This document shows, piece after piece, positions 27,733 through 35,799 of a stretch of DNA of 64,000 nt. This DNA is from Candidatus Jettenia sp. AMX2 (lineage in GTDB: Bacteria; Planctomycetota; Brocadiia; Brocadiales; Brocadiaceae): contig CP129469.1 in the NCBI GenBank assembly GCA_030583665.1, positions 2,843,043 to 2,907,042 of the forward strand, written 5' to 3'. The translations under genes were made by a program, and so were the position numbers. The notes below the pieces were generated by a model. The model worked only from the letters and a program-made list of their open reading frames with translations. It was not told where the DNA came from and searched no databases. Every line of letters begins with the position of its first letter. Position 1 is the stretch's first letter.

Positions 27733-28776
27733 ATGCAGCAAGAGGATATTATCAGAATCGACGGTTCTTTTGGTGAGGGGGGCGGACAAATCCTCCGCAC
27801 GTCACTCTCATTATCAGCTATTACAAAAAAACCTTTCACGATAGATAATATCCGTGCCAACAGGAAAGTACCTGGACTCAGTTATCAACACCTGCAGGCA
27901 GTCAATGCTACAGCACGTGTCTGTAATGCAAAGGTTATAGGAAACGCTCTCCGGTCCACCGGAATCAAGTTCTATCCGGAAAATACACAAGCCGGGGTTT
28001 ATCATTTTTCTATCGGTACTGCAGGCTCCGTATCACTGGTATTGCAGACGCTCTTTTATCCTTTGAGTCTGGCAAGCAAACCTTCTTCGGTTACGATAAC
28101 GGGCGGTACGCATGTCAGCCACAGCCCCTGTACAGATTACCTTGACCTGCAATGGCTCTGCTATCTGAAACAGATTGGTTTTCATGCAGAGATGCAAACC
28201 ATAAAGGCCGGATTCTATCCCCTTGGAAATGGCGAGATCAATACTATAATATACCCATCGGGTCACCGGCATCCTTTACAGATTCATGACCGTGGAAAAC
28301 TTCTCCGGGTAACGGGGATTTCCATGGTAAGTAATCTTGATATGGACATCGCCCGGCGCCAGCAGTTACAGGCGCAAAAAAGACTTTCAGCATATGGCAT
28401 ACAACATGAAATATCACTGGTAGAAATGCCGTCGGTCGGAAAGGGTACTATGCTACTTCTGATAGGGAAATTTGAACACAGCCAGTGCTGTTATTTCAGC
28501 CTTGGCGCTCCCGGCAAGCGTGCAGAAGTTGTTGCCGATGAGGCCTGCAGCGAATTCTTTTCATTTCTTAACTCGAATGGGGTTGTTGATGAATATCTGA
28601 CTGACCAGCTCATCATTCCCCTTGCCCTCACGAAAGGGACATCGTTTTTCAAAACACCCAGGATTACCCGGCATCTGTTAACGCATATTGAGATCATAAA
28701 ACTCTTTCTGCCGGTAACCATCAACATTTCCGGTAATTTGAACGAAGAAGGATCGGTTGAAATACACCGTTTGTAG
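27733..28776 (+). CDS. rtcA: RNA 3'-terminal phosphate cyclase
   Basis: Converts RNA 3'-phosphate to a 2',3'-cyclic phosphate through a covalent AMP-His intermediate, in RNA repair. Seen: the opening [24 protein letters not shown], the signature [29 protein letters not shown], and near the C-terminus [19 protein letters not shown], which carries the nucleotidyl-accepting His. At 347 residues it is full length. ATG 27733 follows the cytochrome terminator closely, so its promoter must lie in that same short gap or it relies on read-through. No rtcB or rtcR is adjacent. Confidence 0.95.
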   Translation: MQQEDIIRIDGSFGEGGGQILRTSLSLSAITKKPFTIDNIRANRKVPGLSYQHLQAVNATARVCNAKVIGNALRSTGIKFYPENTQAGVYHFSIGTAGSVSLVLQTLFYPLSLASKPSSVTITGGTHVSHSPCTDYLDLQWLCYLKQIGFHAEMQTIKAGFYPLGNGEINTIIYPSGHRHPLQIHDRGKLLRVTGISMVSNLDMDIARRQQLQAQKRLSAYGIQHEISLVEMPSVGKGTMLLLIGKFEHSQCCYFSLGAPGKRAEVVADEACSEFFSFLNSNGVVDEYLTDQLIIPLALTKGTSFFKTPRITRHLLTHIEIIKLFLPVTINISGNLNEEGSVEIHRL

Positions 28777-28843
28777 GAAGCTGGCATGAAAAACAGTGGT
28801 AAACTTATGCCGTTATGTATAAGTTACATCAACCGGCATAGTT

Positions 28844-28873
28844 CTTGAAAAGGTTTTTTAAAGCCTTTTCAAG
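28844..28873. terminator. Hairpin between convergent rtcA and zinc-ribbon genes
   Basis: CTTGAAAAGG (28844-28853) pairs perfectly with CCTTTTCAAG (28864-28873) across TTTTTTAAAG. Both strands have a short T-tract near the stem. It is a likely bidirectional terminator. Confidence 0.6.
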
Positions 28874-28899
28874 TTTGCTATACGGTCCTTTTTGGCAGT

Positions 28900-29184
28900 T
28901 TAGATTTGAGATGCTGTATCCGGTGATGTACGTTTCGCTTTTAAAAGTCTTTGGGTCATTTGAATATATCGTTTGCCAATAGTTGCTGCGCTGGCATATT
29001 CAATTCTCTGAAAACAAGACTTACATTCAATGTACGTGTCATTCTGCCGTAAATTTGGCAGAACATCACTCTCGTCAATACGTTTCCCAAGTTCAGGTGA
29101 CTGCCTGATAGCCTGAAAACTACTGATAAAGATATGAAATGTTTTATCATTACCACATTTGGGACATACAAAAAATTCGTTCAT
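28900..29184 (-). CDS. Small zinc-ribbon protein, unknown
   Basis: A 94-residue soluble protein with two Cys pairs, CPKCG at residues 7-11 and CKSC near 54-57, the pattern of a zinc ribbon. The rest is helical and basic (RYIQMTQRLLKAKR). AGGAGGAAGTATTC precedes ATG 29184, a strong start. No partner gene is near. The function is unknown; zinc-ribbon proteins of this size often bind nucleic acid or another protein. Confidence 0.75.
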   Translation of the reverse strand: MNEFFVCPKCGNDKTFHIFISSFQAIRQSPELGKRIDESDVLPNLRQNDTYIECKSCFQRIEYASAATIGKRYIQMTQRLLKAKRTSPDTASQI

Positions 29185-29351
29185 GAATACTTCCTCCTTT
29201 CTTTAAAAAATTTTAATAAGTAAAATGCTCATAATCTATCTGTTGCAAATCCACATCCACTCATGGTTAATTACCTACATTACCATAACACAGATTTCCC
29301 GGAAGGCTTAAGAGGGGAAAGACGGACGATTCCAAAATCTCAGGAAACAAA

Positions 29352-29400
29352 AAAGGCTTTGCTCATTTGAACCTTAAAGGAACAGATGAACGAAGCCTTT
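29352..29400 (+). repeat. 18-bp inverted repeat with G-U-compatible mismatches
   Basis: AAAGGCTTTGCTCATTTG (29352-29369) and CAGATGAACGAAGCCTTT (29383-29400) pair along 18 positions with two G-T wobbles and one mismatch on the plus strand. The wobbles favour an RNA hairpin read on the plus strand. No T-run follows directly. Confidence 0.5.
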
Positions 29401-29539
29401 AAATGTAAATATCTATTACTTATCACTAATCAAATGTACTCTATTTATACAACAATACCTGCTGGCAGTCAATAAAATTCTTGAAATGTGAAAAGCTTAG
29501 CATCTTCCCAAAATAATTTTGACACTTTTAGCAAAAACA

Positions 29540-29668
29540 TTAATTTTGAACAGCAAGAGCAGGAATAATAACAAGTTCTTTGAGTTTAAGAGCGAGTGCA
29601 ACAACCCGACGATCAGGAGAAGTTATAGTATTCCAGGGATGAAACCGAACATCTCCCCGGGACTCCCA
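29540..29668 (-). pseudogene. C-terminal gene fragment cut by an inverted-repeat element
   Basis: Reading the minus strand from 29668 gives 42 codons ending in TAA at 29540-29542 (WESRGDVRFHPWNTITSP...LKLKELVIIPALAVQN). The peptide looks protein-like and begins almost at the edge of the inverted-repeat element at 29672, so it is probably the 3' end of a gene whose 5' part was lost. I do not recognise the family. Confidence 0.4.
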
Positions 29669-29671
29669 CGT

Positions 29672-29808
29672 TAGTAACACTTTAGTTTTTTGAAAACATC
29701 AATGGTTCAAAATACCTATGTGGCTATGTAGATGCAATTCATGAATTGCATCTACAGCCAACGAATGCTGTAATTGCTGGATTTTTTCAAAAAACTAAAG
29801 TGTTACTA
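29672..29808. mobile_element. 137-bp MITE-like element with 25-bp perfect inverted ends
   Basis: TAGTAACACTTTAGTTTTTT plus GAAAA (29672-29696) is exactly complementary to 29784-29808. The interior holds a 30-bp perfect palindrome at 29727-29756 of the CAATTCATGAATTG family. No coding frame is inside. The long exact ends suggest a non-autonomous transposable element, but no clear target duplication was seen. Confidence 0.6.
29727..29756. repeat. CAATTCATGAATTG palindrome, copy 1
   Basis: Perfect 30-bp palindrome with outer arms TGTAGATG/CATCTACA around the core CAATTCATGAATTG. Other copies are at 35766, 36833 and 37031. Confidence 0.9.
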
Positions 29809-29874
29809 TTTTTGAATTATCAACATATTGGATGACACTATATTTAATTAAATCCAACACGCTTCGAAACCTTT

Positions 29875-32800
29875 TCATGAAACAAAATCAATGGTAATCA
29901 ATTTAAGTAATTCAGGATTATAAGGTGGAACTTCTTCCCTTTCCATAGATAACTTACCTTCAAGAAATTCTGATATCTCTCCAAGAAGTCTTTTCCAGCC
30001 CTTATGATTATTCTTATAATTTCTCCACGTGGTCCGCAACTTCTGAAGTCTCTTCTTGGTAAGGCTTATTGTCAACAATTTCCCTTTTGCCCCTTCCCAT
30101 TCCTCCTCAATTTTCTTGTCTTCAACAAAGTCAAGGAGATATTCATCCAGTCTTAAATCTATTTCTCTGATAAGCGTGGATACAAACTTCTTGCTTTTAT
30201 CAAAATTTAACTCGCTAAAGGCCGAATCTACTCTCTCTCGTTGCTCCACTTCCTTGTAAATTGCCTCTATCTCTTTAATTGTCTCTGAATTTAAATCATA
30301 AACCTTTTCAAAGAAATCGGGTATTTCTCTCACTTCTTCAGGCGGGCAGGAAATATAATCCAATATCTTTGTTTTATTGGTAATTTTTTCACCTTTTATG
30401 AGGTCGTAAAAAAACCAGAAGTGGAAATCATCACCATATTTATAATACAAAAACAGCCCCTTCATTCCTTTCTTGAGACCGCTGCATATCCCCAAAGGAA
30501 CAGATTTCAGTTCCTGTATAGCCCTTGCCTTTAGATAATCCTTTAATGGTTGATAAAATTTCTCACCGCCGCCAAAGACCTCTTTCTCTAATTCATCAAA
30601 TACGGTTGTGTCCTGTTCCCTTATCCTTCTTATAATACCAAACACCTTTGGATTAACCTCCTCTCCCAGCACAGTGACATCAAGCCCGACAGCATTATCT
30701 ATATTCCGAATTTTATTCTGAAGGACTTCTACAAGGCGCAAGAGGTCTTCCAGTTCTTCCTCTGGAAAGAAATTATATACAAAGATCTCCCTAAACGGAG
30801 AGCCAATCCTGTCAATCCTGCCCGCCCTTTGAATCATCCTGGTTGGATTCCAGTGTAAATCATAATTAATGAGATACCTGGCCTTTTGAAGGTTCATTCC
30901 CTCTGAAAGGACATCGGTACTCATAAGAATATTGATCTTCCCATTCATAAAGTCATTTACAATTTCTGTACGTCTGGAAGCGGAAGTTATTCTTCCGGAA
31001 ATCTTTTCAATACTTATTTTGGAAAATAAGGCATCTTCAGATATCTTCTCGTAAATGTAATCCAGGGTATCTGCGTAATAGGTAAAAATGACCACCTGTC
31101 CTTTTGAACTCAGTTCGAGTAATCTTTTTTTCAACTCTTTCAGTTTCGCATCGGCTTCCGCATCGATAGCTTCCACCTTTTTGCCCATCTCCTTAAAAAG
31201 AGATATATCCCTTTCTATATCCCTGAAAAGATCTTCTTTCCTGTAATCTTCGAGGTTCTTCTCCTCTAGTTCGTCAATAAAATCTTCAGCAGTTTCTTCG
31301 TCAAGGTTAGATACATATTTATAAAATGTCCTCTTGGTAAGGAACTTCCCCTTTTTCAGATATTCTTTAAATTTTTCCAGGAAATTTATATGATTTGAGA
31401 CACTCTTTCGAAATGCCTCAACACTGCTTTCGAGTCTCTTTAAAAGTATAGTCCTGAAAATACCTTCAAGCGCCACCATTCGCCCCAGAACCATTTCCTC
31501 GTCCTTAGATAGTTTTTCGGTCTTTCTGTACTCAAGCATACGGTAATATGCCATAGTCAATTGCTCGGTGATCATCCGGGATATATCCCGGTAAAGCCCC
31601 TGATATGCCTTATCGAGCTGATAATCGATATTTTTCAACACTCTTTCAGGAAATATAATCCTTTGCCCATTCACCTCCGCATCAGGATAGTTCTGTTTGA
31701 TATAGTCCCTCGTCCGCCTTATAGAAATCTCATTCATCAGATCATTGAGCAGGTTTGGGTCTTCTTCCCTATCAACGTCCTTGAAAAACTTAAAGAGATC
31801 TAATATGCCTTCCTTCATAAACGTTTTCTGGTCGTTAATGGTAAGAAGCATAATTTGCCAGTAAAGGTCCCATATCGTATTATTTATGGGTGTGGCGGTA
31901 AGGAAGAGGATATAGGGTCTTTCTCCCCCCTTTGTTATATGATCAGCTACCAGGGTAAAGAAATTCTCCCATCGGTTCGAAAGAGGATTCCTAAAATTGT
32001 GGCTTTCGTCTACCACGATTAAAGAGACCTCTGTCATGTCGCTACCAATAGCCTGCCTTGCTTTACTGAGAAAATCTTCAGTAGCAAGATCTTCCTGTGA
32101 TAGTATGCTTTCAGAAAGCAATAAGTCCTTAACTTCGTCTTTCCACATATTTCTTAATTGCGCCGGACAGACAATGAGGAACCTCTTTCTCTTGTAAAAA
32201 CCGAACTCCTCTATTATCTTTTTCGCAATCCATGTCTTACCCAAGCCTACTGAATCGGCTACCATACAGGCCTTGTATTTCTTTAATCGGGTAAATACTC
32301 TTCTTACGGCATCTTCCTGGAACTCTGTAAGATTCACTTTTGAAGAAGGCAGTGATTCTTCTTGTCCTTTTTTCTCTTCGTCTTCAAACATGATATCGTC
32401 TTTTTGAAGTTCATAAAGAGACTTTATATAAACCTCGTAAGGTGTGTATTCCCTCGTTCCAAACCGTGAAGCTTCAAGAATCCTGACAAGTTCGGCTTTA
32501 AAATCTACTGCCTCACTCCAGAATTTATCGAACCAATGTTCCCTCACATACTTAGCCTCTGCCTCAAGGGACACTGAATTGAGTTCTGTGTTATGAGTCA
32601 ACCCTGAAGGGGTAAAGTTTGATGAACCCACAACAATAAGCTGGTCAAAGATATAAGCCTTTCCGTGAAGAAATTCCTTATCATAGAGTTTTACCTCTAC
32701 GTTATTTTCGTTGAGAAAGCGTATAAATTCCTTGACGAGACTATCCTTTTCCTGAGAGAGATCAAATCCCTCAACCTCCTCCCGGATCATCTTCAAAAGC

Positions 32801-33021
32801 ACTTCGCCAAGGGTCGTTTCGTTTCTTATTTCCGGTGTCTTTCCAAGAAGCAGGCGAAATCGCTTCACACCTTGAATATTGTCTTTTATGAAAGCATAAG
32901 CCTGGATATTGAAGAAGGCTGTGGCAATATCGAACTTTGTATGGGGAATTTCCTTCAGGACATTGTTAAGGAAAGTAGATAACTTCACATCGCTATTATC
33001 TATAATCTTCTTGGGGATCAT
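29875..33021 (-). CDS. SNF2-family helicase with N-terminal phospholipase-D-like domain
   Basis: A 1,048-residue protein for DNA translocation, probably in phage defence. Residues about 1-175 form a PLD-like nuclease half-site with HGKAYIF (His119, Lys121) and VGSSNFTPSGL. From about 230 there is an SF2/SNF2 helicase: FQEDAVRRVF, Walker A ADSVGLGKTWIAKKI (near 259), motif II VVDESHNFRN, motif III FLTATPINN, and in the second lobe FTYYADTLDYI, ILMSTDVLSEGMNLQKA and motif VI MIQRAGRIDRIG. The tail is a helical region with coiled-coil character. The domain order resembles the DISARM helicase DrmD. The degenerate DUF433 gene precedes it, and a large methyltransferase gene lies further upstream on the same strand. 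Confidence 0.88.
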   Translation of the reverse strand: MIPKKIIDNSDVKLSTFLNNVLKEIPHTKFDIATAFFNIQAYAFIKDNIQGVKRFRLLLGKTPEIRNETTLGEVLLKMIREEVEGFDLSQEKDSLVKEFIRFLNENNVEVKLYDKEFLHGKAYIFDQLIVVGSSNFTPSGLTHNTELNSVSLEAEAKYVREHWFDKFWSEAVDFKAELVRILEASRFGTREYTPYEVYIKSLYELQKDDIMFEDEEKKGQEESLPSSKVNLTEFQEDAVRRVFTRLKKYKACMVADSVGLGKTWIAKKIIEEFGFYKRKRFLIVCPAQLRNMWKDEVKDLLLSESILSQEDLATEDFLSKARQAIGSDMTEVSLIVVDESHNFRNPLSNRWENFFTLVADHITKGGERPYILFLTATPINNTIWDLYWQIMLLTINDQKTFMKEGILDLFKFFKDVDREEDPNLLNDLMNEISIRRTRDYIKQNYPDAEVNGQRIIFPERVLKNIDYQLDKAYQGLYRDISRMITEQLTMAYYRMLEYRKTEKLSKDEEMVLGRMVALEGIFRTILLKRLESSVEAFRKSVSNHINFLEKFKEYLKKGKFLTKRTFYKYVSNLDEETAEDFIDELEEKNLEDYRKEDLFRDIERDISLFKEMGKKVEAIDAEADAKLKELKKRLLELSSKGQVVIFTYYADTLDYIYEKISEDALFSKISIEKISGRITSASRRTEIVNDFMNGKINILMSTDVLSEGMNLQKARYLINYDLHWNPTRMIQRAGRIDRIGSPFREIFVYNFFPEEELEDLLRLVEVLQNKIRNIDNAVGLDVTVLGEEVNPKVFGIIRRIREQDTTVFDELEKEVFGGGEKFYQPLKDYLKARAIQELKSVPLGICSGLKKGMKGLFLYYKYGDDFHFWFFYDLIKGEKITNKTKILDYISCPPEEVREIPDFFEKVYDLNSETIKEIEAIYKEVEQRERVDSAFSELNFDKSKKFVSTLIREIDLRLDEYLLDFVEDKKIEEEWEGAKGKLLTISLTKKRLQKLRTTWRNYKNNHKGWKRLLGEISEFLEGKLSMEREEVPPYNPELLKLITIDFVS

Positions 33022-33066
33022 GGCTCACTCGTTCTTTTTTCACCACTTATCGGCATACTGTAATGC

Positions 33067-33216
33067 CTAATGGATATCTTCTTGTTCCAAATCAGGGAAT
33101 GCCTTTAGGATTTCTTCTTCGGTCATACCGTCAGCAATCATACCCACAACAGTGGCAACTGGTATGCGAAGCCCACCCATCTGATTGGGTTTAACTGTAA
33201 TACGGGTAAATTTCAT
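33067..33216 (-). pseudogene. DUF433 antitoxin-like gene, decayed
   Basis: The minus-strand ATG 33216, with a very strong AAGGAGGTGAACAA site, opens MKFTRITVKPNQMGG followed by LRIPVATVVGMIADGMTEEEILKAFPDLEQEDIH and a TAG. From family knowledge, DUF433 proteins read MGGKPCIRG.RIPV here, so six residues (18 nt) appear to be missing. After the TAG the same frame continues ALQYADKW and stops at 33040-33042, which matches the usual DUF433 end; the TAG thus looks like a CAG-to-TAG change. Intact DUF433 proteins are antitoxins of PIN-like DUF5615 toxins; none is present. It lies just upstream of the helicase gene. Confidence 0.7.
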
Positions 33217-33306
33217 TTGTTCACCTCCTTATATAAATACAGCATCTTTAAATAATTTATATTTTTTATCTTATATACCAAAACTGTTGCTTTTTACAAA
33301 TATTTC

Positions 33307-33334
33307 TTGACAAATAAAGCAAATAAGGTAAAAA
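33307..33334 (+). promoter_or_regulatory. Promoter for a plus-strand noncoding RNA
   Basis: TTGACA at 33307-33312, a 16-bp spacer, then TAAAAA at 33329-33334. No coding gene follows on this strand. The predicted start, near 33341, is at the first hairpin of the structured region listed next. Confidence 0.5.
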
Positions 33335-33340
33335 TCATAA

Positions 33341-33520
33341 AAAGAGCGGTAAGACCGCTGTGGGTTCCTCTGGTGTTCCCTTCCGTAGGTTGGCAAAGCC
33401 AGAGGGTACGCACCCACAGGGTACGCTCAAACAAACAAATCATACAGAGAAAATTGTTCATCTACCAATCGCGGTAGAAGGATCTCGGGGGCCGCCTGAA
33501 AAGGCGGTCGCTGTTTTTTT
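33341..33520 (+). ncRNA. Candidate structured noncoding RNA, about 180 nt, family unknown
   Basis: Between a promoter and a terminator on the plus strand lies a GC-rich, strongly self-complementary stretch. Stems seen: AGCGGT/ACCGCT at the 5' end, GTGGGT/ACCCAC enclosing CCTCTGG/CCAGAGG, then CTACC/GGTAG, and a final GGCCGCCT-GAAA-AGGCGGTC with GCTGTTTTTTT. The 5' AGCG...ACCGC can also pair with 3' GCGGTCGCT to close the whole molecule. No open frame with a ribosome-binding site fits. Size and closed ends recall 6S RNA, but I could not match the 6S bubble or any riboswitch. It lies antisense-oriented inside a defence-like island. Confidence 0.5.
33490..33520 (+). terminator. Intrinsic terminator of the candidate ncRNA
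   Basis: GGCCGCCT and AGGCGGTC form a GC-rich stem with a GAAA loop; a seven-T run at 33514-33520 follows four bases after the stem. The T-run overlaps the stop of the convergent gene at 33519. Confidence 0.8.
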
Positions 33521-34010
33521 AGAACCTGCTTTCATACTTCCTTTTCAAATCATTTTTCTTCCATAACTCCACATAAAATGCAGTGACCCAATAGAAAACA
33601 TTTTTCTTCCTCTGCAAGATAAGAGCATAATGATACTCTTCTAGCCATATATACGTCCGCAGACCTTTATCGGCAGTACCTTCCCGATATTGCCAAACCT
33701 TGATTTCATGCCTTTCAGGGCTCTCCATTAAAGGCTTTGCCCACGAAAGCCGTTTCGCTCTTGGATAATCAATAATTCTCTCATTGGTATTATTGTCGAA
33801 ACGGCTCACCATATGCCAGAATCCTTCTTCCTTTCCCAACCCACCAACCTCAATAGTGTCGTTATAGATTACCTTAATGCCCCGACGATATGTCAGTGAT
33901 TTTTTGAAGTCTTTTTCAAACGCTGAATACAAGCGGCCAAGTACGGTATTCCAGTCACCATCGAGATCAAGCATTGGTGGAAGAAATGATGGCGTGTCAC
34001 TCATTAACAA
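33519..34010 (-). CDS. Possible BECR-fold (barnase-EndoU-colicin-RelE-like) nuclease
   Basis: A 163-residue soluble protein, tentatively placed. The C-terminal half has the look of phage-type BECR toxin domains: DYPRAKRLSWAKPLMESPERHEIKVWQY, TYIWLEEYHYALILQRKK and VFYWVTAFYVELWKK, an R..R..W..P block followed by strand-rich segments ending in a TAFYV strand. Charged Arg, His and Lys residues that could act in RNA cleavage are present. Its start overlaps the end of the DUF3800 gene by 7 bp, so the two are translationally coupled. It could be a toxin or an effector of the neighbouring island. The family call comes from pattern memory and needs a profile search. Confidence 0.45.
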   Translation of the reverse strand: MLMSDTPSFLPPMLDLDGDWNTVLGRLYSAFEKDFKKSLTYRRGIKVIYNDTIEVGGLGKEEGFWHMVSRFDNNTNERIIDYPRAKRLSWAKPLMESPERHEIKVWQYREGTADKGLRTYIWLEEYHYALILQRKKNVFYWVTAFYVELWKKNDLKRKYESRF

Positions 34011-34702
34011 ACCTCCGATGGAGTAAAAATAAACAAGTTGAACTTATCAACCCAGGGAGGACTTGTGCGGCTTAAATCCTGGCCAGTATGGTTCATGATA
34101 CTTTCTACAACATTCTTCTTCGTTACATTGGCAGAAAGATTGCGATTGTAATAGCTAATCGCTCCGATAAACAAATCTGCCAATTGCAATATCTCTGACT
34201 CATGGGAATGGATATTCTGAATATTCCCGATCATTTGCTGAGTAAAATCATAGACATTATTGCATAAAATATCTTTCAGGTTAGCCAGTTTCTGTGCGCT
34301 TCTGGTATCTTTGATATCCAGATATATATTGTAGCGATGTTCAGGTTTTAAGATATTGCGGAGCATATAAAAATACATCTTATAATAGAATGACTCGTGG
34401 CTTCCCTGATTGAAGTAGTCATGATTTAATTTTGATTTTTCATCTACCACAAGGCATCTGAAGTTAAGCGAAGGTGTTTTAAAAAAATATTCCACGAACT
34501 CAAGGAATAACTCATGTCGAGATTTGGAGACCCTTACCCACTTAATTTCACCACGTGCCTTTTGTCTGTTCTTTATCTCACGAATCTGCTCGGAAATCTT
34601 TTTAACATCCTTTTTAGGACACCACATCCCCCCTACAACCATGATCGGCTGTTTGTCATGTTCGAGATGACAGCTTTCGTCGCAATAAATATTGTAGTCC
34701 AT
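34004..34702 (-). CDS. DUF3800 family protein (RNase H-like fold)
   Basis: A 232-residue protein with the DUF3800 hallmarks: an N-terminal acidic strand YNIYCDESCHLEH, a middle VDEKSKL and YNIYLDIKDTRS, and near the C-terminus ESEILQLADLFIGAISYYN, the D/E residues of an RNase-H-like metal site. Members are common in phage-defence and mobile islands and are presumed nucleases. It starts at ATG 34702 and overlaps the next gene (possible BECR nuclease) by 7 bp. A 205-residue gene precedes it by 211 bp. The pairing suggests a two-gene defence or toxin-antitoxin module. Confidence 0.75.
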   Translation of the reverse strand: MDYNIYCDESCHLEHDKQPIMVVGGMWCPKKDVKKISEQIREIKNRQKARGEIKWVRVSKSRHELFLEFVEYFFKTPSLNFRCLVVDEKSKLNHDYFNQGSHESFYYKMYFYMLRNILKPEHRYNIYLDIKDTRSAQKLANLKDILCNNVYDFTQQMIGNIQNIHSHESEILQLADLFIGAISYYNRNLSANVTKKNVVESIMNHTGQDLSRTSPPWVDKFNLFIFTPSEVC

Positions 34703-34913
34703 TATGATTTTACCCCTTTAGAGTTTATTTCACACACTCCTTGCCTTTAACATAAAACCGTCACTTTCGTCAAGGTACAGACAAAGCATTATTCAGATTG
34801 CCTGCCCTCTTTCTCATTCATAATTCCTTGATTTTTTATACCCTTCACAACATTGAAGATAACATTTGCTGAATGCTTAAAATTCGTTCTGGAGAGAGTT
34901 TTCCAATATGAAC

Positions 34914-35627
34914 TCACTGGTCAATAAGCTTTTTAGCATCTTCATCCTTTTGAAGGACATCATTAGATTTTACAAACATTTGACAATATACCTTTATCAT
35001 ATTTGCCATTGCAATCATTATAAGTTTCATCGTAGCGAAACACAGGGCTTTTTGAATCTCTGAGGTTTCTGCATTACCTACCTGCTGAGCGCTTTGACAT
35101 CCAGAATGGGCATATATGCATAAATAGCTATAAAAATGTTTAGCGAGAATTTCGCTCAAACCAGCGGAGATACCTATGTTCGTCCATGACTGAAAGCTCC
35201 ATTCTCCCTTAAGTAATTTCTTTTTTTTCTCTTTATCAAATTGCTTAAAGACACTGTTATTGTTAATCTTTTCCTTCAAAGCATCCATGATTTTCTTTTC
35301 ATTGGCAAGCTGGTTTTTACCTTCCTCAGATCGCGATGGGAATTTTTGTCTGTCGTTGTAGCTTGCATGAAGCCATAAGTAATACCTGAAATCTTTTTCA
35401 TCATCTGACCGAGGTTCTATGAAAACATAGTGGAAAACCAAGAATGCCTCAAGCGCAGCCCTGCCTAAAACATTTATCGATCCAGGATCGAAGAAGCTGA
35501 TCCCTTTATCTGTAACCTTGACACCTGGCAAGGTCGCACTTCCAAAAAGACACAGTGTCGATGCAGCATGCCCAATGAATTTTTTATAAAGCCCTTCAGC
35601 CTCTAGTAACCGATCGTCCGGAATGTG
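34914..35627 (-). pseudogene. 5'-truncated gene, DUF5677-like helical protein
   Basis: The minus-strand frame is open from 35627, right after an in-frame TGA, to 34914. The translated start (IPDDRLLEAEGLYKKFIGHAA) is clearly protein-like but has no start codon; the first TTG is at 35531, inside a continuous helix. So the true 5' end seems lost. Just upstream lie TGTCAATGAAAATTAGACA and a transposase tail. The protein is all-helical, with FLVFHYVFIEP, YYLWLHASYNDRQ and SYLCIYAHSGC, as in DUF5677-type proteins thought to be HEPN-related. It may still be translated as 205 residues from TTG 35531. Confidence 0.55.
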
Positions 35628-35666
35628 TCAATGAAAATTAGACATTTTTTTAAAGAATTTAGACTC

Positions 35667-35765
35667 TCATGATAGTGTATTTTCCCGTTTTGGTTGATTA
35701 ATCCATGCAGCCTGTGGTAAACGTGGAGGTTCAGGTACTTTTCCCTTGAACCGTTCCGGGTGGTT
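35667..35765 (-). pseudogene. Transposase C-terminal fragment
   Basis: Thirty-two codons and a stop reading NHPERFKGKVPEPPRLPQAA WINQPKRENTLS. The P-E-R-F...P..P..P...WIN.P pattern is the usual tail of DDE integrase-core transposases (IS3/IS481-like). The remainder is absent; a CAATTCATGAATTG palindrome abuts the 5' edge. The nearby TGTCAATGAAAATTAGACA (about 35625-35643) may be the element's terminal repeat. Confidence 0.65.
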
Positions 35766-35795
35766 TGTAGACGCAATTCATGAATTGCGTCTACA
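35766..35795. repeat. CAATTCATGAATTG palindrome, copy 2
   Basis: Perfect 30-bp palindrome, arms TGTAGACG/CGTCTACA. It sits between the transposase fragment and the stop codon of the methyltransferase gene. Confidence 0.9.
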
Positions 35796-35799
35796 GATA

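Noticed and set aside
33341-33520. Calling the structured RNA 6S RNA or a c-di-GMP riboswitch
   Set aside because: Length and closed ends fit 6S, and a GGCAAAGCC word recalls GEMM, but neither the 6S bubble nor the GEMM core could be laid out, and no gene follows on the strand.
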